Source of the DNA: DASXTW01 sp046726275
GTDB lineage: Bacteria; Actinomycetota; UBA4738
Length of the DNA: 24,336 nucleotides
Reading direction: 5' to 3'
NCBI GenBank assembly: GCA_046726275.1
Contig: JBKPAF010000096.1
Span: forward strand, 1-24,336
Position numbers and translations under genes: made by a program. How positions within the stretch are numbered: the stretch's first letter is position 1; every line of letters starts with the position of its first letter. The notes under the pieces are model-generated. The model was not told the origin of the DNA, searched no databases, and saw only the letters and a list, made by a program, of their open reading frames with translations. This document shows, one piece after another, positions 7,208 to 15,235 of the stretch.

Positions 7208-7930
7208 CTACAGGAGGGTCGCTCCATTGATGGTGAGCTTGAACTGGCAGTCCAGCCGCTCGGCAGCGCGCCGGCACATCATCATTCGTTGCAGGAAGAT
7301 CTCGAAATACTCCATGACGTGACTGATTTCGGTGTCGATCGTGAGCTCCAACGTCACCGTTCGGGCACTCGAGTCTACTCGGAGAAAGGACTGTTCGGCG
7401 GCGTAGTTGACCCGGTCGTGGATGTCGAAGTCGATCTGGGCGGACTTCCTCACCCGGCTGCGATGCACGTCCGACTTATCCGCCAGGATCACCGCCGCCG
7501 AGACCGGGCTGACCGCTTCGCCTCCCTCTTCCTCGTGATTGCCGACGGCGGACATGACCAGCGCCAGGTCCCGGTGGTGCATCCGATCCTTGAATACGTC
7601 GTACACCAGCAGCGCGCCCACTTGAGCATGGTTCTCTCTGGCCACCATGTTCCCGACGTCGTGGAGGTAACCGGCGATCGCGGCCAGCTGGGCCATCCGG
7701 CCCTCGTTCCCCAGACGAGCCATGACGTTGTAGGCGATCCGAGAGGTCAGATTGGCGTGCCGGTAACCGTGCTCGGTGTAGCCGAGTCCCTCCATCACCC
7801 TGTCGGCGCTGGCGATGAAGGTGTTGATCGCGGGCTCCTGCTGGATCTCCTCCAGGGTGACGAGGGAGGCTTCCTCTTCGGGCCTGGCGGGTCGGGCCGC
7901 CGGGGTCCGTTGGCGTGCTGGCTGGCTCAC
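7208..7930 (-). CDS. HD-domain phosphohydrolase
   Basis: A 240-residue cytosolic metal-dependent phosphohydrolase of the HD superfamily, apparently the COG3294-like group. The substrate is unknown. Likely metal ligands are H58 in the YTEHGYRHA block (51-59), H90-D91 in GYLHDVGN, H101, H132 in GNHEE and D151 in ADKSDVHRSR. The C-terminal half (DIHDRVNYA, then LELTIDTEISHVMEYFEIFLQRM) is strongly patterned. An Ala/Pro/Arg-rich N-terminus of about 22 residues precedes the conserved part. GTG 7930 overlaps the yajC TGA by 4 bp, so translation is probably coupled to yajC. It sits inside the yajC-secD-secF operon, which suggests co-expression with the export machinery, not necessarily a role in export. 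Confidence 0.85.
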   Translation of the reverse strand: MSQPARQRTPAARPARPEEEASLVTLEEIQQEPAINTFIASADRVMEGLGYTEHGYRHANLTSRIAYNVMARLGNEGRMAQLAAIAGYLHDVGNMVARENHAQVGALLVYDVFKDRMHHRDLALVMSAVGNHEEEGGEAVSPVSAAVILADKSDVHRSRVRKSAQIDFDIHDRVNYAAEQSFLRVDSSARTVTLELTIDTEISHVMEYFEIFLQRMMMCRRAAERLDCQFKLTINGATLL

Positions 7931-8286
7931 GACCGCTCGCCGGCCTCCTGATCACCCTCTCCGCCCTCGTCCTCGTTGAAGACGAGCTTGCGAGCCACGG
8001 CTCCCTTGAGGAACCGCATCTCCGTACCGGGGGCGACTTCCAGCGTGACCGATTCGTCGTCCACCGCCCGCACGGTCCCGAAGATCCCGCTCATCGTGAT
8101 GACCTCGTCTCCCACGTCGAGGCCCTCGACCAGCGCCCGCTGGGCTCGCCGTTGGCGCTGCTGCGGCCGGATGAGGAGCAGATAGAAGATCCCGCCCATG
8201 ACCACGAAGAACAGAAGGATGGAGAGGCCCCCGCCCGAGCCGGAATTCCCGCCTTGGGCGACGAGGGCCATGAACGATCCGAGCAC
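7927..8286 (-). CDS. yajC: Preprotein translocase accessory subunit YajC
   Basis: Small inner-membrane protein that associates with SecDF and SecYEG. The 119-residue product has one membrane helix at about 21-39 followed by the YajC signature RPQQ (40-43), then a cytosolic domain with GDEVITMSGIFGTV (59-72) and an acidic tail. The start is taken as GTG 8286 because GGAGGAGG lies 5 nt upstream; the ATG 15 nt further on (M6) is a possible alternative. The frame stays open to 8418, but the extra N-terminal residues are not YajC-like and run through the terminator in the leader. The stop overlaps the next start as GTGA. Confidence 0.93.
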   Translation of the reverse strand: MLGSFMALVAQGGNSGSGGGLSILLFFVVMGGIFYLLLIRPQQRQRRAQRALVEGLDVGDEVITMSGIFGTVRAVDDESVTLEVAPGTEMRFLKGAVARKLVFNEDEGGEGDQEAGERS

Positions 8287-8297
8287 GATGACCTCCT

Positions 8298-8313
8298 CCG
8301 GGCCTCGGCCCGG
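8298..8313 (-). promoter_or_regulatory. GC palindrome abutting the yajC Shine-Dalgarno
   Basis: The sequence ccgggcctcggcccgg is a perfect 7+7 bp inverted repeat with a 2-nt centre. Its 3' arm in the RNA overlaps the first two bases of the yajC Shine-Dalgarno GGAGGAGG (8299-8292). A hairpin here could restrict ribosome access. The structure is seen; the regulatory role is inferred. Confidence 0.45.
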
Positions 8314-8338
8314 GTTCGCCGGGGTGCGGCCCCCGCGC

Positions 8339-8363
8339 AAAAAACGGCGGCCAGCGGCCGCCG
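8339..8363 (-). terminator. Intrinsic terminator between ruvB and yajC
   Basis: In minus-strand RNA a perfect 8-bp GC stem (cggcggcc 8345-8352 with ggccgccg 8356-8363, 3-nt loop) is followed by six U (8344-8339). This is a textbook rho-independent terminator. It lies 74 nt beyond the ruvB stop and also downstream of the predicted yajC promoter, so it may end pdxS-ruvB transcripts, act in the yajC leader, or both. Confidence 0.85.
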
Positions 8364-8379
8364 AGCACTTCGACCTTCC

Positions 8380-8408
8380 ATTGTAAGTGGCACTGGCGGA
8401 GGTCGCAA
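8380..8408 (-). promoter_or_regulatory. Sigma70-type promoter upstream of yajC
   Basis: The minus strand carries TTGCGA (8408-8403), a 17-nt spacer and TACAAT (8385-8380), a good housekeeping promoter match. Initiation would fall near 8373, only about 10 nt before the terminator stem, leaving about 87 nt of leader ahead of the yajC GTG. Confidence 0.6.
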
Positions 8409-8436
8409 CGCTTCTCAATCGTCCCGGATGCGCGTC

Positions 8437-9483
8437 TTAGAACAGTCCCGGCGAGCCCGCATGGGCCACACCCAGGTGGGCGTAGGCGGCCTCCGTGGCC
8501 ACCCGGCCCCGTGGGGTCCGCTTCAGGAAGCCGAGCTGCATGAGATAGGGCTCGTAGACGTCCTCCACCGTGTCCGTTTCCTCGCCCACCGCGGCGGCGA
8601 GGGTCGACAGGCCCACCGGACCCCCCTGGAACTTGTGCACCAGCGTCTCCAGGATGGAGACATCGAGCTTGTCCAACCCCCGTTCGTCCACCTCGAAGAG
8701 CGCAAGAGCCTGTGAAGCGGCCTCCAACGAGATGCGCCCGTCGCCTCTGACCTGGGCGAAGTCTCTGACCCTGCGGAGCAACCGGTTGGCGATCCGCGGC
8801 GTCCCCCGGGACCGCCCGGCGATCTCGGTGGCGCCCTCGGGATCGACCTCCACTCCCAGGATCCCGGCAGACCGGCGGACGATCTTGCCCAGGTCCTCCG
8901 GCGAGTAGTAGTCCAGCCGGGGCGAGAACCCGAAACGCTCCCGCAGGGGAAGCGTGATCAACCCCGGTCGTGTGGTGGCCGCGATCAGGGTGAACCTCGG
9001 AAGGTCGAGCCTGATGCTTCGCGCGGACGGCCCCTTGCCGATAACCACGTCGAGCTTGAAGTCCTCCAGGGCCGGATACAGGATCTCCTCCACGGCTCGG
9101 GGCATCCGGTGGACCTCATCCACGAACAGGACGTCGCCCTCCTCGAGGTTCGTGAGGATCGCCGCCAGGTCCCCGGCTCGCTCCAGGGCAGGGCCGGACG
9201 TCGGCCGGAACCCGACGCCGATCTCGTTGGCCACGATCCCAGCGAGCGTGGTCTTGCCCAGCCCGGGCGGCCCGGAGAGCAGCACGTGATCCACGGGCTC
9301 GCCACGCTGGCGAGCACCCTCGATGAGCAGGCCGAACTGCTCCTTGACCTTGTGTTGCCCGACGAACTCCGCGAGCAGGCGGGGTCGGAGGGCGGCGTCG
9401 AACTCCTGCTCGCTCTCCACGGCCTCGGGTCCGACCACCCGCGGGAGATCTCTGGTCTGCCGGTCCTCCGTCACACGAGTCAT
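8437..9483 (-). CDS. ruvB: Holliday junction branch migration helicase RuvB
   Basis: Hexameric AAA+ ATPase that drives branch migration of Holliday junctions together with RuvA. The 348-residue product has Walker A GPPGLGKT (71-78), Walker B VLFVDEVH (118-125), sensor 1 AATTRPG (168-174), the RERFG element carrying the candidate arginine finger (181-185), sensor 2 GTPRIANRLLRRVRD (227-241) and a C-terminal winged-helix domain. ATG 9483 overlaps the ruvA TGA (ATGA), so translation is coupled. It is the last gene of the pdxS-pdxT-yebC-ruvCAB run and is followed by the intrinsic terminator. Confidence 0.98.
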   Translation of the reverse strand: MTRVTEDRQTRDLPRVVGPEAVESEQEFDAALRPRLLAEFVGQHKVKEQFGLLIEGARQRGEPVDHVLLSGPPGLGKTTLAGIVANEIGVGFRPTSGPALERAGDLAAILTNLEEGDVLFVDEVHRMPRAVEEILYPALEDFKLDVVIGKGPSARSIRLDLPRFTLIAATTRPGLITLPLRERFGFSPRLDYYSPEDLGKIVRRSAGILGVEVDPEGATEIAGRSRGTPRIANRLLRRVRDFAQVRGDGRISLEAASQALALFEVDERGLDKLDVSILETLVHKFQGGPVGLSTLAAAVGEETDTVEDVYEPYLMQLGFLKRTPRGRVATEAAYAHLGVAHAGSPGLF

Positions 9484-10049
9484 CGTCCCACGCTCCGGAG
9501 GGCCTCGCGGAGCAACTCTTCCACAGGCCGGTCGCCGTCGGGAACGAGGTTGCTCAGGGCCTCCCGAGCCTCCTGGGCGCTCAGGCCCAAGGCCAGCAGG
9601 GCTTCGCGTACTTCCGCGATGGGCCCGGAGACTCCGTCCTGTCCGACCAGCCCAAGCTTGTCCTTCAGATCGAGGATCACCCGGCCGGCCACCTTCTTGC
9701 CGACGCCGGGGACTGCGGTCAGCGCCGCCACGTCCCCGGTGGCGATGGCCCGGCGGAGCGCGTCGGCGGGGATCGACGACAGGACCGCCATGGCCACTTT
9801 GGGTCCCACCCCCGTGACGGTGATCAGCTCGTCGAACAGGGAGCGCTCGTCCGGAGAGCCGAACCCGTACAGGACCATGCCGTCGTCCTTCGCCTGGAGC
9901 CGGGTGAACAATCGAACCGGCCTGTCCTGCGGGGGAAGCTTGGCCAAAGTATGGGCGGGCACGGCCACCTCGTATCCGACGCCGTTCACCGCGACGACCA
10001 CCCGGCCGGGTCCCTTCTCCGCCAGCTTCCCTTCGAGGAACGAGATCAT
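9480..10049 (-). CDS. ruvA: Holliday junction DNA helicase subunit RuvA
   Basis: Tetrameric protein that binds the four-way junction and loads RuvB. The 189 residues show the N-terminal OB-fold (MISFLEGKL to about 62), two helix-hairpin-helix motifs (LITVTGVGPKVAMAVLS at 75-91 and LTAVPGVGKKVAGRVILDL at 110-128) and a C-terminal domain III (about 143-189) that contacts RuvB. ATG 10049 is chosen for the conserved MISFLxG N-terminus and because it overlaps the ruvC TGA as ATGA; a longer frame reading back into ruvC is not real. Confidence 0.98.
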   Translation of the reverse strand: MISFLEGKLAEKGPGRVVVAVNGVGYEVAVPAHTLAKLPPQDRPVRLFTRLQAKDDGMVLYGFGSPDERSLFDELITVTGVGPKVAMAVLSSIPADALRRAIATGDVAALTAVPGVGKKVAGRVILDLKDKLGLVGQDGVSGPIAEVREALLALGLSAQEAREALSNLVPDGDRPVEELLREALRSVGR

Positions 10050-10555
10050 CTGCCGGCCTCCCGGAGGAGTCCCCGCATCCGGGACTGTCGGAGATGGCAC
10101 AGAGCTACCGCCACGGCGTCGGCCGCGTCGGGCTCGCCGGGAACCGCCTCGGGTCCGAGGAGCAGGCCGAGCCCCTTCCTGACCTGATCCTTGGAGGCGT
10201 TGCCCGCACCGGTCACGGCCATCTTGACCTCGAGCGGGGCGTATTCCTCGACGGGGACTCGCGCCTCGGCCGCCGCCACCAAGACCGCGCCGGAGGCTCG
10301 GGCCACCTCCATTGCGCTCCCGATGTTCTTGCCCCACATCAGCCGCTCGAGGGCGACGGCCTTCGGGCCATGTGTCTCGATCGCCTCCCCCACTGCCCTG
10401 TAGATCTTGTGGAGCCTCTCCGGGCCCGGCATGCCGGCGCTCGTCCGCAGGGTCGACGACCAGGTCACCCGGGCGTGCATGGCGTCCCCTGCGACGCAGG
10501 CCAGACCGACCGCGCTCGTCCCAGGGTCCACCCCAAGGATCACCTGCTCGAACAT
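10046..10555 (-). CDS. ruvC: Crossover junction endodeoxyribonuclease RuvC
   Basis: Dimeric endonuclease that resolves Holliday junctions by paired nicks. The 169 residues include the four acidic catalytic positions of the family: D10 in LGVDPGT, E70 in ALERL, and D143 and D146 in EPDAADAVAVALCH. The ATG at 10555 is preceded by a G-rich ribosome binding site. It is separated from yebC by 112 bp, the largest gap in this operon, which contains an 18-bp dyad. It overlaps ruvA by 4 bp. Confidence 0.98.
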   Translation of the reverse strand: MFEQVILGVDPGTSAVGLACVAGDAMHARVTWSSTLRTSAGMPGPERLHKIYRAVGEAIETHGPKAVALERLMWGKNIGSAMEVARASGAVLVAAAEARVPVEEYAPLEVKMAVTGAGNASKDQVRKGLGLLLGPEAVPGEPDAADAVAVALCHLRQSRMRGLLREAGR

Positions 10556-10597
10556 ACGTTCCCCCCGGGAAGCCTACGACGCCGGACGGCCGAGCGC

Positions 10598-10615
10598 AAT
10601 CACACGGGTGTAATT
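10598..10615. promoter_or_regulatory. 18-bp near-perfect dyad upstream of ruvC
   Basis: The sequence aatcacacgggtgtaatt consists of two 8-bp arms (7 of 8 positions complementary) around GG. Just upstream of it, for ruvC, is a weak -10-like TAAATT (minus, 10617-10612). A pair of 9-bp direct repeats, acgcactcg (10622-10630 and 10646-10654), lies between the dyad and the yebC stop. The shape suggests a repressor operator, but the regulator is unknown. It does not match the actinobacterial LexA box CGAAC-N4-GTTCG. Confidence 0.4.
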
Positions 10616-10667
10616 TAGCTCACGCACTCGGACGTGCAGGGCGCAACGCACTCGAAGTTCGGCGAGA

Positions 10668-11420
10668 TCACCCTGCCTGGGCCAGGATCTCCTCTGGGAT
10701 GTCGAAGTTCGAGTAAACGCTCTGGACGTCGTCCAGGTCCTCCAGCGCCTCGACCAACCGAAGCACCGACTCGGCCTTGTCCCTGCCCACCGGGATGCCC
10801 GTCTGGGGAAGCATGGTGAGTTCGGCAGAAGCCACCCCGACCCCCTCGCCCTCCAACGCCTTGCGGACCGCGGCGAGGCTCTCGGGTGGCGTCACCACCT
10901 CCCACTGCTCACCCGAGTCCCGAAGGTCTTCGGCGGCCCCCGCGTCCAGGATCAGCTCGAGCAGTCGATCCTCGTCGGGCGCCGCAGTCTTGTCGAAGAC
11001 AATCAGACCCTTGCGATGGAACATCCACGCGACGCTCCCCGGGTCGCCCAGGTTCCCGGCGAGCCGGGTGAAGGTGTGGCGGATCTCCTGGCCCGTACGA
11101 TTGCGATTGTCGGTCATAACCTCCACGAGGATGGCCACTCCACCCGGTCCATACCCCTCGTACACGACCTCTTCGTAGCGGGCGCCCCCGGACTCCCCCG
11201 CCCCTCGCTTGATGGCCCGTTCGATGTTGCCCACGGGCACCGAATAATCCCTGGCCTTCTGGACCGCGGATGCGAGGGTCATGTTGGCGTCGACGTTCGG
11301 ACCCCCATCCTTGGCGGCGACCTCGACAGCTCTGAGGAGCTTGGCGAACATCCGGCCCCGCTTGTCGTCGGTGGCCGCCTTCTTCCTCTTGATCGATGCC
11401 CATTTGGAATGGCCGGACAT
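10668..11420 (-). CDS. yebC: YebC/PmpR-family regulator or translation factor
   Basis: A 250-residue protein of the YebC/TACO1 family, described either as a DNA-binding regulator or as a ribosome-associated factor that helps translate proline-rich stretches. The signature N-terminus MSGHSKWASIKRKKAATD, the acidic middle and the C-terminal block VYSNFDIPEEIL (235-246) are all present. ATG 11420 follows GGGAGGGGAG closely; the open frame upstream, into pdxT, has no homology. It lies 16 bp after pdxT and upstream of ruvC, the arrangement in most actinomycetes. A translation-factor role would be relevant to the Pro-rich SecF encoded nearby, but that link is speculative. Confidence 0.96.
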   Translation of the reverse strand: MSGHSKWASIKRKKAATDDKRGRMFAKLLRAVEVAAKDGGPNVDANMTLASAVQKARDYSVPVGNIERAIKRGAGESGGARYEEVVYEGYGPGGVAILVEVMTDNRNRTGQEIRHTFTRLAGNLGDPGSVAWMFHRKGLIVFDKTAAPDEDRLLELILDAGAAEDLRDSGEQWEVVTPPESLAAVRKALEGEGVGVASAELTMLPQTGIPVGRDKAESVLRLVEALEDLDDVQSVYSNFDIPEEILAQAG

Positions 11421-11436
11421 TGCCGTCTCCCCTCCC

Positions 11437-11994
11437 TCATCCCGCCAGACGGAGAAGATGCTCGTGCAGCCTGGAGTCCCCAGCCATCTCCGGATGGAAA
11501 GCGGCTGCCAGGATCCTCCCCTGCCGGACCACCACGGGACGGCCCCCATGTTCCGCCAGGACCTCCACTTCCCGTCCCACGTCCAGCATCTGGGGGGCCC
11601 GGATGAACACGGCACGGACCTCCCCCACCTCCCGCACGTCGACGCTCGCCTCGAAAGAGTCCACCTGGCGACCGTACGCGTTTCGACGAACCGTGACGTC
11701 GAGCAACGAAAGGAGTGGTTCGCCCCCCTCGACGCGGTTTGCCAGGGCGATCAGCCCCGCGCAGGTGCCGAAGATGGCCATGCCGTCGGAAGCTCGCTCC
11801 CTGATGGGTTCGATCAGCTCGTGGCTCCTGGCCAGCTTGCCGATCGTGGTCGATTCCCCTCCAGGGATGCAGAGGCACGCCACCCCGGCCAGATCCTCGG
11901 GCGTCCGGACAAGCACCGGGGTCGCGTCGCAGTCGGCCAGCATGTGCGCGTGCTCTCGAAAGTCGCCCTGCAGGGCGAGGACTCCTGCCTTCAT
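11437..11994 (-). CDS. pdxT: Pyridoxal 5'-phosphate synthase glutaminase subunit PdxT
   Basis: Class I glutaminase that supplies ammonia to PdxS for the DXP-independent synthesis of pyridoxal 5'-phosphate. The 185 residues contain the oxyanion-hole region GGES (45-48), the nucleophile C78 in GTCAGLI, RNAYGRQ (104-110) and the catalytic pair H167/E169 in FHPEM. ATG 11994 is fixed by the conserved N-terminus MKAGVLALQGDF; the ribosome binding site is poor (GGTGGG directly adjacent). It lies 35 bp after pdxS, and the two subunits are expected to form a 12+12 complex. Confidence 0.98.
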   Translation of the reverse strand: MKAGVLALQGDFREHAHMLADCDATPVLVRTPEDLAGVACLCIPGGESTTIGKLARSHELIEPIRERASDGMAIFGTCAGLIALANRVEGGEPLLSLLDVTVRRNAYGRQVDSFEASVDVREVGEVRAVFIRAPQMLDVGREVEVLAEHGGRPVVVRQGRILAAAFHPEMAGDSRLHEHLLRLAG

Positions 11995-12029
11995 CCCACC
12001 AGCAATCTTAGCCAGCGACTCCGAAGGGG

Positions 12030-12917
<888 letters not shown>

Positions 12918-13031
12918 CTCACTCCCCTCCTCAGCTCCGGCCGCGCTGGACGACCGCTCCACCATCACCCAGTGTACCCGCGGCTGTGGGGGACCCTCCG
13001 GGGACGAAACAGCCAGTCCTTCGCGTGGGTA

Positions 13032-13055
13032 CCTTCCCAACTGGCATGGGGAAGG
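13032..13055. promoter_or_regulatory. Inverted repeat in the pdxS/trpS divergent region
   Basis: ccttccc (13032-13038) and gggaagg (13049-13055) form perfect 7-bp arms around a 10-nt centre. The site lies 23 bp upstream of the trpS ATG, over the expected -35 position of its candidate promoter, so an operator for trpS or pdxS is possible. Function is inferred from position only. Confidence 0.35.
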
Positions 13056-13063
13056 CAGCGCTG

Positions 13064-13069
13064 TAACCT
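13064..13069 (+). promoter_or_regulatory. Candidate -10 for trpS
   Basis: TAACCT lies 9 nt before the trpS ATG. No ribosome binding site can fit between them, so if this promoter is used the mRNA would be nearly leaderless, a common arrangement in actinomycetes. No clear -35 is present. Confidence 0.3.
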
Positions 13070-13078
13070 GACTCGGTC

Positions 13079-14068
13079 ATGCGCATCTTCTCCGGCATCC
13101 AGCCCACGGGGCGCAAGCACCTGGGCAATTACATCGGGGCCATCCGCCAGTACGTGGAGGGTCAGGACAGAGGCGAGGCCATCTACTGCATCGTCGACCT
13201 GCATGCCCTCACCGTGGCCTACGACCCCAAGGACCTCCGGGAGCGCCTCTACGACACCACGGCCATCCTGTTGGCCGCGGGCCTGGATCCCGACCGGTGC
13301 ATGCTGTTCCGCCAGTCGGACGTCAGGGAACACACTGAGCTCTGTTGGCTGCTGGCCAACGTTACAGCTTATGGCGAGCTCGGGCGCATGCACCAGTTCA
13401 AGGAGAAGTCGGCCGAGCAGCGCGAGTTCGTCTCGGCCGGGCTGTTCTTCTATCCGGTCTTGCAGGCCGCGGACGTCCTCGCGTATCAGACCGACGAGGT
13501 CCCGGTGGGCGAGGACCAGAAGCAGCACATCGAGCTGATGCGCGACATCGCCATCCGGTTCAACTCGCGCTTCGGCGAGACGTTCGTGGTGCCCGGGCAC
13601 CGGATCCCCGAGGTGGGGTCCCGGATCATGGATCTGCAGAGCCCGGAGAAGAAGATGTCCACGACCGGTGGTACCGAGCTGGGGACGGTCTACGTCCTGG
13701 AGGAACCCGACTCGATCCGGCGAAAGTTCAAGAGCGCGGTCACCGACTCCGGGCGCGACATCGTACGCGGACCCGACAAGGCAGGCATCGCCAACCTCAT
13801 CGAGATCATGTCCGCCGTTCGAGGGATCGCTCCTGAGGCGGTGGAGAAGGAGTTCGCCAGCGCCTCCGGGTACGCCGAGTTCAAGCAGGCGGTCGGGGAA
13901 GCCGTGGTGGAGTGCCTGGCCCCCGTTCGGGAGCGGTACGAGGAGATCCGGCCAGACTCTCAGGCGCTCGAGGCAACCCTCGCGACCGGAGCGGAGAGAG
14001 CTCGGGGCATCGCCTCGAAGACCGTGGCCCTGGCCAGGGAACGAATGGGACTCGGCCCGGCTATCTGA
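13079..14068 (+). CDS. trpS: Tryptophanyl-tRNA synthetase
   Basis: Class I synthetase charging tRNA(Trp). The 329-residue product has the HIGH-equivalent HLGN (14-17) in PTGRKHLGNYIGAI, the tryptophan-binding region with D132 in LQAADVLAYQ, and GEDQKQHIELMRDIA. The KMSKS loop reads KMSTT (192-196), so its second lysine is absent. ATG 13079 starts the conserved MRIFSGIQPTG. It is the only plus-strand gene in the first 19 kb, divergent from pdxS and convergent with the DUF3048 gene, with which it shares 8 bp at the 3' ends. It is not part of the mycobacterial version of this gene block. Confidence 0.97.
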   Translation: MRIFSGIQPTGRKHLGNYIGAIRQYVEGQDRGEAIYCIVDLHALTVAYDPKDLRERLYDTTAILLAAGLDPDRCMLFRQSDVREHTELCWLLANVTAYGELGRMHQFKEKSAEQREFVSAGLFFYPVLQAADVLAYQTDEVPVGEDQKQHIELMRDIAIRFNSRFGETFVVPGHRIPEVGSRIMDLQSPEKKMSTTGGTELGTVYVLEEPDSIRRKFKSAVTDSGRDIVRGPDKAGIANLIEIMSAVRGIAPEAVEKEFASASGYAEFKQAVGEAVVECLAPVRERYEEIRPDSQALEATLATGAERARGIASKTVALARERMGLGPAI

Positions 14069-15128
14069 TCGTGATCGAGATGGTCCGGGGCAGCAGCTCG
14101 ATCCAGGTATTCCCCGGCGTGAGTGGGATCTCCTCGCCGTTCTCGTCCAGGAACCTGGTCAGGTCGTCTGAGGAATCCCGCTCCCATGTCCCCTTGATCA
14201 CCTTGCCGTCGCGAAACACGTAGGCCTTTCCGCTCCCCACCGAGATCGCCCGCGGGGAGCGAGTCCCCGCCGCGTCGGTGAGGTCGGTCATCTTGATCTG
14301 GACGAGCTGCACGATAACGTTCTTGGCGGAGAACTGGGTTCCGTCCGAGGAGACGTGAGGCTCGGTCCCGTGAAAGCGCATCCAGGCTTTCTTCGTCTTG
14401 CTCCACTTCCAGAACACGTCGGACGAGGACGAGAACGGGACGTGGACCCGGCGGGCCTTGACCGCCGTCGCCGGTGGGGCGTCCGTATACGTGAACAGGG
14501 GCTCGGGAGGGGTCGGCTCATACAGACCGGTGGCCGCCGAATACAGCTCCTTGGTGGTGCTGTAGAGGTTGTGCGGGGCCGACCGGTTGACGTCGCGGTG
14601 ATAGGCCCCGGTCACCTGGGACACGTTGTAGTTGATGTCGATGATGCCCGCGCTTCGGACGGCCCGGATCACCGGCCGCTGTCCTCCGGCATAGGCGAAC
14701 AGCGGCTGGCCGAACTGCACCAAGATGTCGACGTCGGTCAGCCGCCCGCTCCGGATGGGCTCGATCCTGGACGCATTCTGGCACTGATAGACCGCGATGA
14801 ACCGGGTGATGCCGCCCTCCACCGGCTCCTCGTACACGATGTCGGCCCACGACAGGCCGGTCTGCGGCCGAGCCGCGGGGAGGTTCTCGACCTTGACGGC
14901 GAGGGCCGGACGCGAAGGAACAGCGGTCTTCGGGTTCACCCCCGAGAGAGGGCACTCATGTGGAGGCGGAGGGGTGGTCTGGTTTCCCGACCCCCCGGCC
15001 GGGGGCCCTCCCGCCGACGGCCCCGCCTCGGTCCCCCCGAGCGCCATGACGGCACCCACGCCGCCCGCGATCAGGATGAGCAGGATGAACAGGCCGATCA
15101 TGCTCCGGCCGCGTCTGGTCAGGCTCAT
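14061..15128 (-). CDS. Membrane-anchored DUF3048 (YerB-like) protein
   Basis: A 355-residue predicted extracytoplasmic protein. It has a basic N-terminus, one membrane helix (about 10-30), a Gly/Pro-rich linker (31-57), then the DUF3048 N-terminal domain with CPLSG (59-63), RPALAVKVEN and GLSWADIVYEEPVEGGITRFIAV (91-113), and IEPIRSGR (122-129), followed by the C-terminal DUF3048 domain to about 350. Homologues such as YerB are usually lipoproteins; this one lacks a lipobox and looks helix-anchored. Biochemical function is unknown. ATG 15128 has AAGGAGGA 10 nt upstream. Its own promoter is predicted 55 nt upstream, so it appears monocistronic. Confidence 0.9.
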   Translation of the reverse strand: MSLTRRGRSMIGLFILLILIAGGVGAVMALGGTEAGPSAGGPPAGGSGNQTTPPPPHECPLSGVNPKTAVPSRPALAVKVENLPAARPQTGLSWADIVYEEPVEGGITRFIAVYQCQNASRIEPIRSGRLTDVDILVQFGQPLFAYAGGQRPVIRAVRSAGIIDINYNVSQVTGAYHRDVNRSAPHNLYSTTKELYSAATGLYEPTPPEPLFTYTDAPPATAVKARRVHVPFSSSSDVFWKWSKTKKAWMRFHGTEPHVSSDGTQFSAKNVIVQLVQIKMTDLTDAAGTRSPRAISVGSGKAYVFRDGKVIKGTWERDSSDDLTRFLDENGEEIPLTPGNTWIELLPRTISITIR

Positions 15129-15182
15129 GTCGGGGGGATCCTCCTTGAGGACGGTCTCGATTGGCGGGGAAGACCGCGCTGC

Positions 15183-15211
15183 ATGCTATCGAGCGAACCT
15201 GCGGATGCCAA
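15183..15211 (-). promoter_or_regulatory. Sigma70-type promoter for the DUF3048 gene
   Basis: The minus strand carries TTGGCA (15211-15206), a 17-nt spacer and TAGCAT (15188-15183). A direct repeat on the plus strand, tgtcaca at 15221-15227 and 15234-15240, lies just upstream of the -35, where an activator might bind. One copy overlaps the htpX stop codon, so it may be chance. Confidence 0.5.
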
Positions 15212-15235
15212 ACATCTGCCTGTCACAATTCCGTG

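Noticed and set aside
10653..10661. cgaagttcg near the yebC stop as an SOS/LexA box
   Set aside because: Actinobacterial LexA sites need CGAAC-N4-GTTCG spacing; this is a 9-bp palindrome with a one-base centre.
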